Counted from the stretch's first letter, positions 1 through 9,530 are shown. The stretch: DNA of 44,736 nt from Acidobacteria bacterium RIFCSPLOWO2_02_FULL_67_21 (GCA_001767195.1 MEKU01000063.1:1-44736); one strand, 5' to 3'. Numbers and translations: made by a program. Notes: generated from the sequence alone by a model not told the origin.

Positions 1-399
1 AAGAAATGGGAGTCGAATGGGGCGACGTCCTACCACCTGGTCGTCCAGGTGAGGGCTCCCCGGGCGTCCGCCGTCGTGTACGACCTCCAGATCGCCGACG
101 GAGAGGTCGTCAAGCTTGCCCGCAACGGGCAGGCCGTGCGCCCCGAGGAAGCGCGCGCCTACGACTACTCGATGGCGGCCCTGTTCAAGCTGCTCCGGGA
201 AGACGCCCGCCTGACGACCGTCAAACAGACACCCGAAGAGGCCCACCCGGCCGATCTCAGGGTGCGCTTCGACGACGCGACAGGGCGGCTCGACGTCTAC
301 CGGCGGGTGGTCGGCACGACGCGCCGCCGCGTGCTCTACATCCAGGTCCTCGAGTACGAGCCTCGGGCAGGCGCCGAGCTGGAGCGGTCGGTCCGCTAG
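1..399 (+). CDS. DUF6174-like protein, 5' truncated by window edge
   Basis: Frame 1 is open from base 1 (KKWESNGATSYHLVVQVRAPRASAVVYDLQIADGEVV...), stop at 397-399; W-x-x-x-G-x-x-S-Y start pattern. Confidence 0.55.
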   Translation, partial: KKWESNGATSYHLVVQVRAPRASAVVYDLQIADGEVVKLARNGQAVRPEEARAYDYSMAALFKLLREDARLTTVKQTPEEAHPADLRVRFDDATGRLDVYRRVVGTTRRRVLYIQVLEYEPRAGAELERSVR

Positions 400-474
400 G
401 CCCGGTCCTCTCCGGGGCTTCCGCGCGATCTACAGCCTCTGCGCGTTCGATGGCGCTACAGCTATTTTCATTTG

Positions 475-544
475 GTCGTAGAGGCCGGGCTTCAGCCCGG
501 CCTCGGCGGATCTCGCACCCCACCGCGCAGGCCCGCCGCTACGA
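475..544. repeat. REP-like nested inverted repeat
   Basis: Perfect hairpin AGGCCGGGCT-TC-AGCCCGGCCT (482-503) inside outer TCGTAG (476-481) / CTACGA (539-544); noncoding gap between convergent genes. Confidence 0.6.
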
Positions 545-574
545 TGAAACGAAGACAGCGCTGGAGGTCAGAAG

Positions 575-1216
575 TCAGAGGCCGTAGCGGTAGGCGAGCG
601 CCACGGCTTCGAGACGGCTGTGAACGTCGAGTTTGCCGAAGATGCTGTGGATGTGATTCTGAACGGTGGCGCGGCTGATGCGCAGGCGGTCCGTAATGGT
701 TTCGGTCGCCGCGCCTTCTTTCATCAGCCTCAGGATCTGGAGCTCCCGAGCCGTGAGCCGTTCCGATGACGGCCGTTCAAGCCGCGCCGGCGCCGCCACG
801 GCCTTCTCTCGCAGGATGCTCTCAATCTCGTGGGACGACGACACGTCGCGGAACAGGAGGATCCATGCGGCGGGGGCGTCTGCCGCCTCCCCGAGCACCA
901 CGCTGCTGACGTCCAGCCAGACGGGATCGCCGGCACGTCGTCTGGTCATCAGCGCGAAGTGGTGGACCGGTTCGCACCGCCTGGCATGGGTCCGGACCGT
1001 GCAGTGCTCGCAGCAGCGCAGGTTGCCCGCTGAATCCCGTCCCTCCATGACCTCGTGGCACTGTCTGCCTACGACTTGGTCGACCCGATGGCCGAGGATT
1101 CTTTCGGCAGCCGCATTCCACCCGACAATCACACCGTTGCGGTCGACTGCCGACGCGCCATCGGCGGTTCCGGCGAGCAGCGCGTCAAGACCTACGGCGC
1201 GGTCGGTGGGGCTCAT
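575..1216 (-). CDS. PAS domain LuxR-type response regulator (MSPTDRAVGLDALL...)
   Basis: N-terminal PAS (GWNAAAERILGH), C-terminal HTH_LuxR (LTARELQILRLMKEGAATETITDRLRISRATVQNHIHSIFGKLDVHSRLEAVA); ATGA overlap with upstream gene. Confidence 0.8.
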   Translation of the reverse strand: MSPTDRAVGLDALLAGTADGASAVDRNGVIVGWNAAAERILGHRVDQVVGRQCHEVMEGRDSAGNLRCCEHCTVRTHARRCEPVHHFALMTRRRAGDPVWLDVSSVVLGEAADAPAAWILLFRDVSSSHEIESILREKAVAAPARLERPSSERLTARELQILRLMKEGAATETITDRLRISRATVQNHIHSIFGKLDVHSRLEAVALAYRYGL

Positions 1217-1656
1217 GATTCCTGACTCCGGCCTCCCAGCCACTGACGCACGATCTCCCCGACCCACGATACGGACCGCCTCGTAGTCGGCAAGGACGGC
1301 GGGACCACGCCTTCGGGCTGCGGAGCGGCAGGACCGGCTGCCGCGCGTCTCCGGCCTGCGGCCTTCCGGAAGTGCGACGTCTCGGCCGTGAGCGTCGGCT
1401 GGGTGTCGGAGCCGGCATGGAGTGCCATGGCCCGCTCGAACAGGGCTTCTTCGGTCAGGTCAAGACGCGGGTCGAGGACGCAGCAATCCATCGGACACAC
1501 CCTGGCACACTGCGGTTTGTTGAAGAAGCCGACGCACTCGGTGCAGGAGTCCCGGTCGATCACGTATATCGCCTCGCCTCTGCGAATGCCATGGTTCGGG
1601 CACGCGCGCACGCAGGCGTCGCAAAGGATGCAGCCGTCGGTTATCAGGAACGGCAT
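1213..1656 (-). CDS. 4Fe-4S ferredoxin (YfhL-like) with long C-terminal tail
   Basis: CILCDACVRACP and CTECVGFFNKPQCARVCP clusters; AAGGAG RBS upstream of ATG at 1656. Confidence 0.8.
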   Translation of the reverse strand: MPFLITDGCILCDACVRACPNHGIRRGEAIYVIDRDSCTECVGFFNKPQCARVCPMDCCVLDPRLDLTEEALFERAMALHAGSDTQPTLTAETSHFRKAAGRRRAAAGPAAPQPEGVVPPSLPTTRRSVSWVGEIVRQWLGGRSQES

Positions 1657-1762
1657 GGACTCATCTCCTTCGTATGGGCTATCACCTAGACTCATCCGAC
1701 TATGTGATCCACACGGTAGATGGCTCTGAGCAGCTCCGTCAATGAGCTGGACCCCCCAAAAA

Positions 1763-1782
1763 AATGATGCGTTTGCATCATT
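1763..1782. promoter_or_regulatory. Palindromic operator candidate AATGATGC-GTTT-GCATCATT
   Basis: Perfect 8-bp arms in divergent intergenic region between ferredoxin and putative nod. Confidence 0.5.
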
Positions 1783-1906
1783 GACGTTTGTGATTGACAC
1801 CCGTAAGGTTTGCCGACGCGGGCAAGCGCCTAGGAGTAGTAGTAGTAGTGCTCTAGGTGCCGTCTTCTAGGGTTGCGTGTTCGTCCTCAGCGTGGACTAG
1901 TGGGAA

Positions 1907-4339
1907 ATGGAGGCGAAAATGGCTGCGGTCAACAACGGGCGTTCGGACGAAAGAAAGAGGACCTTCGCACAGGTGCTGCTGGACAAGAAGAGCTGGTGGG
2001 CGCATTTCGCGATCGTCTCCGCGATAAGCGTCGTCGGACTGGTCTTCCTGGGCACTTGGACCTACACGGGCGCGCCGCCGGTGGCCAGCTTCGTGTCCCC
2101 CAGCGGGGACACGGTGATCCCGGAGAGCGTGATCGTGCGGGGGAAAGAGGTGTTCCATCTCAAGGGGCTCATGTCGTGGGGATCGTTCTGGGGCGACGGA
2201 GCGGACCGCGGTCCGGACTTCACGGCCGAAGCGTTGCACCGGACGGTCGTTTCGATGCGGGCGTTCTATGACAACGAGTTGAAGGCCGGCCAGGGCACGG
2301 TCACCCGGGCCGAACTGGATGGGATCGGGCCGCGAGTCCAGCGGGAGCTCCGCGAGAACGGCTGGAACGAGGGCGCCAACCATATCGTCATCAACGACGC
2401 CCAGATCTACGCGTACGAGCAGCTCGTCGATCACTACACGCGGATGTTCACCGACCCCGCCTATCCGGAAAGATTCTCGGCATTCGTGACCGACTTCATC
2501 ACGGACCGGGACGACCTCCGGGCGTTGGCGGCGTATTTCTTCTGGGGAGGGTGGGCGTCAGCGGCGAATCGGCCGGGCGAAACCTACAGCTACACGCATA
2601 ACTGGCCCTACGATCCGGAGGCCGGCAACCTCCCGACGATGCCGACGCTGCTCTGGAGCTTCCTGTCGATTCTCGCGCTGTTCGCCGGGACCATGCTGGT
2701 CCTCTACGTCTACGGCCAGATGAAGGAGCTGCCGGGCGATCCGTTCAACGGAGCGAGCGGCGGCACGCTGACCACGATCGAGCTGGAGAAAGGGTACGAC
2801 TTCGTTCGTCCCACCCAGCGGTCCACGTACAAGTTCTTTGCCTTTGCGATCATTCTGTTCCTCGTTCAGGTGCTCGCGGGCATTCTGAGCGCCGAGGATT
2901 TCGTCGGGGGCGGGCCGGCCCGCGGAATAGTGAGCGTGCTGGGGATCCCGCTGACCTTCAGCATCACGAAAGCCTGGCACTCGATCGTGCAGATCTACTG
3001 GTTCTTCATGTGCTGGGTCGGCTACACGATCTTCTTCCTGCCCAGGCTGTCGCGGGTCCCGAGGGGGCAGCAGTTGCTGATCAATCTGCTCTTCACGCTG
3101 TGCGTGATCGTGGGGGCGGGCGCGCTGTTCGGGATCTATTTCGGACAGATGGGCTACATGAGCGACGGGATCAGCTACTGGTTCGGGAATCAGGGCTGGG
3201 AGTTCCTCGAACTCGGTCGATTCTGGCACGTGCTCATGCTGGTCTCGTTCGTCCTCTGGATCGCGATCATCTTCCGCGGCGTCAGGCCATGGATCACGAG
3301 GCAGAACCTCTGGTCCGTTCCCGCCTGGCTGTTCTACGGCAGCGGCATCATGGTCCTGTTCCTGTTCTTCGGACTCGGCGCGACCTCGACCGGGAATTTC
3401 GCCATCGACGACTACTGGCGCTGGATGACCGTGCACATGTGGGTCGAGGTCACCTTCGAGGTGTTCACGACCTGCATTGTCGGGTACATGCTCGTGCAGA
3501 TGGGCCTGATCAACCGGGCGGTGGCCGAGCGCGTCATCTTCCTGGCCGTGATGATGTTCCTGGTCACCGCGACGGTGGGGATCTCCCACAACTTCTACTG
3601 GATCGGGAAGCCGACGGGGATCATCGCGCTCGGCAGCGTCTTCTCCACGCTGCAGGTGCTGCCGCTCCTCCTGATTACCCTGGATGCGTGGCGGATGCGC
3701 AACGAGAAGGTCCGGGCCGGTGAACACCTGGCGGAAGGGCGGCAGAAGTTCGTGATGGAAGGTGTCTGGCTGTTCATCCTCGCCGTCAACTTCTGGAACA
3801 TCGTCGGCGCGGGGGTGCTCGGCTCGCTCATCAACCTGCCGATCATCAACTACTTCGAGCATTCGACGTACCTGACGGGCAATCATGCGCACGCCGCCAT
3901 GTTCGGCGTAAAGGGCAACGTGGCGCTGGGGGGCATGCTCTTCTGCTGCCAGCACCTGTTCCCGCGAGCCGCCTGGAACGAGAAGCTGATTCGAAGGAGC
4001 TTCTGGTCGCTGCAGTTCGGACTGGCCCTGATGATGGCGCTCGACCTGTTCCCGGTCGGGATATATCAGCTCATGGCGGTCTTCACGCACGGGTACTGGT
4101 ACGCCAGGACCAACGACTTCGTGACAGGGGACGTGTGGGTCACCTTGACGTGGTTCCGCGCGGTCGGCGGGACCTTGTTCCTGTTCGGTGGCGTGCTGCC
4201 ACTCGTCTGGTTCATTCTGTCGAGGGGACGCCAGCTGGTCCGGGAAGTCGAACTCGACGAAGGCGAATGGACGATCTACGATAAGGAATGGGCGTCCCAC
4301 GAAGAGGAACTGGCTCGTGTTTCCAAGGGAGTGAAGTAG
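1907..4339 (+). CDS. nod: Quinol NO reductase-like protein; putative nitric oxide dismutase (Nod)
   Basis: qNOR architecture (GSFWGDGADRGPDFTAEALHR, RPGETYSYTHNWP, HMWVEVTFE); FeB region SHNFYWIGKP and GSVFSTLQVLPL carry His-to-Asn and Glu-to-Gln changes relative to qNOR HHYY / FSALE. Confidence 0.75.
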   Translation: MEAKMAAVNNGRSDERKRTFAQVLLDKKSWWAHFAIVSAISVVGLVFLGTWTYTGAPPVASFVSPSGDTVIPESVIVRGKEVFHLKGLMSWGSFWGDGADRGPDFTAEALHRTVVSMRAFYDNELKAGQGTVTRAELDGIGPRVQRELRENGWNEGANHIVINDAQIYAYEQLVDHYTRMFTDPAYPERFSAFVTDFITDRDDLRALAAYFFWGGWASAANRPGETYSYTHNWPYDPEAGNLPTMPTLLWSFLSILALFAGTMLVLYVYGQMKELPGDPFNGASGGTLTTIELEKGYDFVRPTQRSTYKFFAFAIILFLVQVLAGILSAEDFVGGGPARGIVSVLGIPLTFSITKAWHSIVQIYWFFMCWVGYTIFFLPRLSRVPRGQQLLINLLFTLCVIVGAGALFGIYFGQMGYMSDGISYWFGNQGWEFLELGRFWHVLMLVSFVLWIAIIFRGVRPWITRQNLWSVPAWLFYGSGIMVLFLFFGLGATSTGNFAIDDYWRWMTVHMWVEVTFEVFTTCIVGYMLVQMGLINRAVAERVIFLAVMMFLVTATVGISHNFYWIGKPTGIIALGSVFSTLQVLPLLLITLDAWRMRNEKVRAGEHLAEGRQKFVMEGVWLFILAVNFWNIVGAGVLGSLINLPIINYFEHSTYLTGNHAHAAMFGVKGNVALGGMLFCCQHLFPRAAWNEKLIRRSFWSLQFGLALMMALDLFPVGIYQLMAVFTHGYWYARTNDFVTGDVWVTLTWFRAVGGTLFLFGGVLPLVWFILSRGRQLVREVELDEGEWTIYDKEWASHEEELARVSKGVK

Positions 4340-4377
4340 GAAGGAAGCTCTCACCCCATCCTGACGCCTCCCGGTAC

Positions 4378-4398
4378 GCCCCCGGCGTGCCGGGGGGC
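4378..4398 (+). terminator. GC-rich hairpin after nod
   Basis: GCCCCCGGC-GT-GCCGGGGGGC, 39 nt after stop codon; no T tract. Confidence 0.4.
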
Positions 4399-4578
4399 GG
4401 CTTCCCGCCTCCCTGATGTCCCGACCTGTAGGGAGTGCCCTGATGCATCTGTTCCAGTCGATTGAGTCACACGCTCCATTTACGCCGTCAATCGCACTAT
4501 GCGAGTCTAAGGGGGGCGGTGTAGCCCCTGTGATGGCAGTCGCCCGCGTGCGCTTCGCACGTCCATAGGGGGTGTCGC

Positions 4579-6483
4579 ATGAGTTCGAACCGGAAGATCA
4601 TCCTGCTCCTCGTCGCGGTCGTGCTGGCGCCTGTGCTGGTGTTCCAGATCATGCGAGGCTCCATCAGCCAGGGTCCGGAGATGCACTTCACCCGGTTCAT
4701 GCAGGAAGTGGAGCAGGGCCAGGTGCGCGAGGTGACCATCGCCGATTCGTACGTCACCGGTCGTCTCGTGAACGGCGAGCGCTTCCGGACGTATATCCCC
4801 ATGGCGTATCCCGAGCTGATGACCACGCTCCGGAGACAGAACGTGGTCGTCCGTGGCGAGTCGGGACGGCCGAGTGCGTGGGTGACCGCCCTGGTCGGGA
4901 TGCTGCCGTTCCTGCTGATCATCGGCGTATGGATCTACTTCATGCGCCAGATGCAGGGCGGCGGCAGCCGTGCCATGTCGTTCGGCAAGAGCCGCGCGCG
5001 CCTGCTGATGCCCACGCAGAAGAAGGTGATGTTCAAGGACGCGGCCGGCGTCGAGGAGGCGAAGGAGGAGCTCAAGGAGATCATCGAATTCCTGCGTGAG
5101 CCGCAGAAGTTTCAGAAGCTGGGCGGCAAGATTCCCAAAGGGGTGCTCCTGGTGGGGCCGCCCGGCACCGGCAAGACGCTGCTGGCGCGGGCGGTCGCCG
5201 GCGAGGCCAACGTCCCGTTCTTCTCGATCAGCGGTTCGGATTTCGTGGAGATGTTCGTGGGCGTCGGGGCGTCGCGCGTCCGGGACCTGTTCGAGCAGGC
5301 CAAGAAGAACCGCCCGTGCATCGTCTTCATGGACGAGATCGACGCGGTCGGGCGTCATCGCGGCGCGGGCCTCGGCGGCGGGCACGACGAGCGGGAGCAG
5401 ACGCTGAATCAGCTCCTGGTGGAGATGGACGGCTTCGAGGGGCACGACGGCGTCATCCTGATGGCGGCGACCAACCGTCCCGACGTGCTGGACCCGGCGT
5501 TGCTGCGTCCTGGGCGGTTCGATCGCCGGGTCGTCGTGCCGCGTCCGGACGTCCGTGGGCGCGAGGACATCCTCGCGATTCACGTGCAGAAGGTCCCGCT
5601 GGCCGAGGACCTCGACATCGGCATCGTCGCCCGCGGCACCCCGGGCTTCTCAGGAGCCGATCTGGCGAACCTCGTCAACGAAGCGGCGCTCAATGCCGCG
5701 CGCCTGAACCAGAAGGCCGTCGGCAAGGACGACTTCGACGCCGCCCGGGACAAGGTGCTGATGGGGGCGGAGCGCAAGTCGATGATCATCAGCGAGGATC
5801 AGAAGCGCGTGACGGCGTACCACGAAGCGGGGCACGCGCTGGTGGCGGCCGTGCTCCCGGGCGCCGATCCGCTGCACAAGGTCACCATCATCCCGCGCGG
5901 GCTCGCCCTCGGCGTCACCCAGCAGATGCCGATGGACGACCGGCACACCTACGCGCGGGTGTATCTGGAAGGGCAGCTCGCCATCCTGATGGGCGGACGG
6001 CTCGCCGAAGAGTTGTTCCTGGACACCATGACGAGCGGCGCCGGCAACGACATCGAACAGGCGACCGAACTGGCACGCCGGATGGTGTGCAAGCTCGGCA
6101 TGTCGCGGCTCGGGCCGTTGACGTTCGGCAGCCAGGAGGAGTTGATTTTTCTGGGGCGCGAGATCAGCCAGCACCGCGACTACAGCGAAGCCACGGCCCA
6201 GGCCATCGACCAGGAGGTTCAGCGGTTGGTCGGCCAGGGGTACGAGCGGGCCAAGCAGATGCTCACGGACCACCGCCCGGCGCTCGTCCGCATCGCCGAC
6301 GCGCTCCTCAAGCTCGAGACGCTCGATGGAGCTGACATCAAGCGGCTGATCGAAGGCCAGCCGCTGGAGGCCCGCCGTCCACGCAGCGCCGGGCCGCCGC
6401 CGGCACCGTCGGCCGCCCCGCAGTCGGCTGACAACGTCGTCGTGCCGGCAGCGCCGCTGCACGAAAAGCCGGCACCCGCATAG
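4579..6483 (+). CDS. ftsH: ATP-dependent zinc metalloprotease FtsH
   Basis: Walker [37 protein letters not shown] zinc site, N-terminal TM. Confidence 0.95.
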   Translation: MSSNRKIILLLVAVVLAPVLVFQIMRGSISQGPEMHFTRFMQEVEQGQVREVTIADSYVTGRLVNGERFRTYIPMAYPELMTTLRRQNVVVRGESGRPSAWVTALVGMLPFLLIIGVWIYFMRQMQGGGSRAMSFGKSRARLLMPTQKKVMFKDAAGVEEAKEELKEIIEFLREPQKFQKLGGKIPKGVLLVGPPGTGKTLLARAVAGEANVPFFSISGSDFVEMFVGVGASRVRDLFEQAKKNRPCIVFMDEIDAVGRHRGAGLGGGHDEREQTLNQLLVEMDGFEGHDGVILMAATNRPDVLDPALLRPGRFDRRVVVPRPDVRGREDILAIHVQKVPLAEDLDIGIVARGTPGFSGADLANLVNEAALNAARLNQKAVGKDDFDAARDKVLMGAERKSMIISEDQKRVTAYHEAGHALVAAVLPGADPLHKVTIIPRGLALGVTQQMPMDDRHTYARVYLEGQLAILMGGRLAEELFLDTMTSGAGNDIEQATELARRMVCKLGMSRLGPLTFGSQEELIFLGREISQHRDYSEATAQAIDQEVQRLVGQGYERAKQMLTDHRPALVRIADALLKLETLDGADIKRLIEGQPLEARRPRSAGPPPAPSAAPQSADNVVVPAAPLHEKPAPA

Positions 6484-6490
6484 GCCAGCG

Positions 6491-6682
6491 ATGATGGAGT
6501 GGTTCCAGCCGCTCTGGAGGGAAGTGAAGGGTCTGCTCGTGCCGTTCGGCCTGGCCATCGTCATCGGGCTCTACGGGTTGACGGCTCCCCATCCGCCGTT
6601 CGCGATTGCGGGCGCGTGGGCGCTCATCGTGACGGTGGCCGTGGCGGTGATCCGAAGTCTTGCTCAGAAGGGAAGCGACTGA
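6491..6682 (+). CDS. Small membrane protein
   Basis: 63 aa, two hydrophobic stretches, immediately downstream of ftsH. Confidence 0.5.
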   Translation: MMEWFQPLWREVKGLLVPFGLAIVIGLYGLTAPHPPFAIAGAWALIVTVAVAVIRSLAQKGSD

Positions 6683-6694
6683 CAGGGGGCGCTG

Positions 6695-6916
6695 ATGAAG
6701 GTCGACATGTGGGCTTTGGTCGTGGTGATCGTGGGTGTGGCCGTCTACATCTCGGTTCCTGTCGCCTTGGCGGTGATCTACGTCTCGCGCGCCCGCGCGA
6801 CGCTGCGTCACGGAATTCCACGGACCAGCGGTTCATCCTGGGTGGGCTTTGCTTCGGTCGGGATGGCGCCTTCCAGTGGACGGAAGCCGTCGGAGGACGA
6901 CAACGCGCTCGGATGA
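6695..6916 (+). CDS. Small one-TM protein
   Basis: 73 aa, N-terminal hydrophobic helix, same strand and tight spacing. Confidence 0.35.
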   Translation: MKVDMWALVVVIVGVAVYISVPVALAVIYVSRARATLRHGIPRTSGSSWVGFASVGMAPSSGRKPSEDDNALG

Positions 6917-7112
6917 GAGTGGGTGTGCCGCGATCGCCCGCCACGTGCTTCTGGGCCGAGCACCCATCCTGGGAGGTATGGGTCGAGCCCCTCTCGTGGC
7001 CGCAGGGGTCGGGCCGGTGGTGCTGTCTACGGCGCAGTCCTCAGAGCAACGTGACGGAAGCCGACTGCAGGGACTGTCCGTACTGGACGCCCCGCGGTGA
7101 GGCTCCGACAAA

Positions 7113-7994
7113 ATGAGGAGAGACGTATTGGGCTCGGCATATGCCCATCCCGAAGTTCTCGTCGAGACCGACTGGGTCGCCGCCCATCTCGACGACCCGG
7201 GCGTCCGCCTGGTCGAAGTGGACGTTGACACGGCGCAGTACGACAAGGGCCACGTCCCGCGCGCGATCGGCTTCAACTGGGAGCGTCAACTCAACGATCA
7301 GGTCTGTCGCGACATCATCAGCCAGCGCGATCTCGAGGCCCTGCTGTCGGCACACGGCGTCGGAAATCAGCACACGCTCGTGTGCTACGGCGACAACAAC
7401 AACTGGTTCGCGGCCTTCGCCTTCTGGATCATGAAAGTCTACGGGCATGCCGATGTGCGTCTCATGAACGGCGGGCGGAAGAAGTGGGTCTTCGTGGAAG
7501 GCCGTGCGCTGACGACCGACAGAGTGACCAATCCCCCGACGAGCTACGTGGCGAAGCCAGCCGACCAGTCGCTGCGCGCCTACCGCGACCAGGTGCTCGA
7601 GGCGTGCACCGACGCGAGGCACGTGATCGTCGACGTCCGCTCCCCGGAAGAGTTTACTGGTGAGATCCTGGCGCCGCCCGGTCTCGTCGAGACAGCCCAG
7701 CGGGGCGGTCACATTCCTGGCGCCAGGAACATCCCGTGGGAAGAAGCGGTGCAGGAGGACGGAACGTTCAAGCTGGCCGACGACCTCCGGCGGGCGTACG
7801 CGGGCAAAGGGATCACCCGTGGTCGAAAAGTCGTCACCTACTGCCGGATTGGCGAGCGGAGCGCGCACACCTGGTTCGTGCTGAAGTACTTGCTCGGCTT
7901 CCCACACGTGTCCAACTACGACGGTTCCTGGACGGAATGGGGCTCGGTCGTTAGGGCGCCCATCGATAGAGGCATGGAGTCCCGGCCAGAGTAA
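7113..7994 (+). CDS. Sulfurtransferase (two rhodanese domains)
   Basis: Rhodanese motifs; active-site loop CRIGERSAHTWFVL. Confidence 0.85.
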   Translation: MRRDVLGSAYAHPEVLVETDWVAAHLDDPGVRLVEVDVDTAQYDKGHVPRAIGFNWERQLNDQVCRDIISQRDLEALLSAHGVGNQHTLVCYGDNNNWFAAFAFWIMKVYGHADVRLMNGGRKKWVFVEGRALTTDRVTNPPTSYVAKPADQSLRAYRDQVLEACTDARHVIVDVRSPEEFTGEILAPPGLVETAQRGGHIPGARNIPWEEAVQEDGTFKLADDLRRAYAGKGITRGRKVVTYCRIGERSAHTWFVLKYLLGFPHVSNYDGSWTEWGSVVRAPIDRGMESRPE

Positions 7995-8032
7995 AACCAC
8001 CCACGCGTACTAATTCATTTGCCTCGCAAAAT

Positions 8033-8048
8033 GTAGACGTCCGTATAC
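8033..8048. promoter_or_regulatory. Fourth, weaker copy of the GTMKACGBCCNTATAC site (site E)
   Basis: GTAGACGTCCGTATAC, 13/16 identical to the site-C reverse complement; in a convergent intergenic gap with no detected sigma54 element. Confidence 0.3.
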
Positions 8049-8157
8049 ACGTCCACTAGGTAGCGCGCACCGTCGCTCGGGTGCGCCGGTTCATACGCTC
8101 GCTTCGTCCTGATCATCTTGCCAACGCACACACTGAGCCGCCCGCCGTGGGCGTACG

Positions 8158-8628
8158 TCAATCCTCGCTCATCTGTTCGGCGAGGTACTGCCCATAGCCG
8201 ACCTCCTCCACGAGACGAAGCTGCGCCTCGAACCAGTTGACGTGCGCCTCCTCGTCCTCGAGTAGCCGCGTGAACAAAGCCCGCGAGGCATCGTCGCCGG
8301 CCTCGCGTGCGACCCTGATGGCGCTGTTGTAGCTGGCGACGGCCCCGGTCTCCAGCGCGAGGTCGTTTTGGAATTGAGCGCGAACCTCTTGGCCAACCGT
8401 GATCTCGACCGGCCGCATCGAAGGCGTCCCATCGAGGAACAGGATGCGCTCAATCAGTGCCTTGGCGTGCTTCATCTCATCGATGGCCTGCTTCCTGCCG
8501 CGTGCGCTCAGACGGCGATACCCCCAGTGCTCGCACATGCCGCTGTGGATCATGTACTGGTTGATCGCGGTGAGTTCTCCGCTGAGGGCGTCATTGAGCT
8601 GCGCTACCACGTCCTTGTTGCCCTTCAT
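8158..8628 (-). CDS. bfr: Bacterioferritin
   Basis: MKGNKDVVAQLNDALSGELTAINQYMIHSGMCEHWGY... ferritin-like four-helix motifs (EMKHAKALIERILFLDGTP, EEAHVNWFE); AGGAGG RBS. Confidence 0.9.
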   Translation of the reverse strand: MKGNKDVVAQLNDALSGELTAINQYMIHSGMCEHWGYRRLSARGRKQAIDEMKHAKALIERILFLDGTPSMRPVEITVGQEVRAQFQNDLALETGAVASYNSAIRVAREAGDDASRALFTRLLEDEEAHVNWFEAQLRLVEEVGYGQYLAEQMSED

Positions 8629-8715
8629 GTTCAGCCTCCTGGGCCCCGCCCGAGACTCTCGAGGCCCGTTCCCGTGTGCATGGGCGGACGATACACGGAG
8701 CCATGGCGCCCGCCG

Positions 8716-8731
8716 TATGACCGTGATCATA
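8716..8731. promoter_or_regulatory. Crp/Fnr-type site TATGAC-CGTG-ATCATA upstream of bfr
   Basis: 11 of 12 half-site bases match the perfect TATGAC-N4-GTCATA palindromes at 42877 and 43610; 88 bp upstream of bfr start. Confidence 0.5.
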
Positions 8732-8855
8732 AGCCGGTCGCGGGCCGTTGGCAGGGTTTCACGCCTTTATCACGGCTGCGCCACTGGACTGACACAACCG
8801 TGCCGCCCAACGCGTGATACTGTCCGCCGCACGGAGCAGCAGGAGGGAAGGATGT

Positions 8856-9530
8856 ATGACGGGGCGATGCATTGAGCGCCGGGGACTCCTAAAGCTAATC
8901 CTCGTGGTACTGACCGCAATCGCCGTGTCCGGCGCTGGCCCGCCGGCGCTCGTGGGCCCGCGGCAGGATCTGGACCGGCGCGTGCGGGCGTTCCTGGACG
9001 CGAACAGCGGGCGGTGGAGGGATTTGAACGTCCCGGTCGTGGACGGCCAGACGCTCCACGACATCATCATCAAGAACCGCTACACGCGGGCGCTCGAGAT
9101 TGGCACCTCAACCGGCCACTCGGGCGTCTGGATCGCATGGGCACTCGCCAAGACGGGCGGCACGCTCGTCACGATTGAGATCGACGAACGGCGGCACCGG
9201 CAGGCCGTGGCGAATTTCGAGGCGGCGGGGCTCTCGTCGTTCGTGGATGCCCGCCTGGGCGATGCGCACGTGCTTGTGCCGGCGCTTGCGGGGCCGTTCG
9301 ACTTCGTGTTCAGCGACGCCGACAAGGATTGGTACAGGAATTACCTGACGGCGGTGCTGCCGAAACTCGAGGTGGGCGGCTGCTATGTGACTCACAACGT
9401 GCCGGCCAGAGGCGTCCAGAGAGGCGGCCGTGACGAGTACGTCGACTACCTGCTCGGCCTGCCCAACCTTGAAACCACGATTGACACCAGAGGCGCCGGG
9501 ATGAGCATCAGCTACAAGCGCTCACGTTGA
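8856..9530 (+). CDS. O-methyltransferase-like SAM-dependent enzyme with N-terminal hydrophobic signal
   Basis: ALEIGTSTGHSGVWIAWAL, DFVFSDADKDWYRNYL; hydrophobic N-terminus GLLKLILVVLTAIAVSGA. Confidence 0.75.
   Translation: MTGRCIERRGLLKLILVVLTAIAVSGAGPPALVGPRQDLDRRVRAFLDANSGRWRDLNVPVVDGQTLHDIIIKNRYTRALEIGTSTGHSGVWIAWALAKTGGTLVTIEIDERRHRQAVANFEAAGLSSFVDARLGDAHVLVPALAGPFDFVFSDADKDWYRNYLTAVLPKLEVGGCYVTHNVPARGVQRGGRDEYVDYLLGLPNLETTIDTRGAGMSISYKRSR

Noticed and set aside
1834-1851. (AGT)n microsatellite upstream of nod
   Set aside because: About five repeats only; possible phase-variable spacer but nothing else supports it.
2558-4354. 598-aa ORF antisense to nod
   Set aside because: High-GC mirror ORF; sequence is low-complexity charged and the sense strand encodes a clear membrane enzyme.
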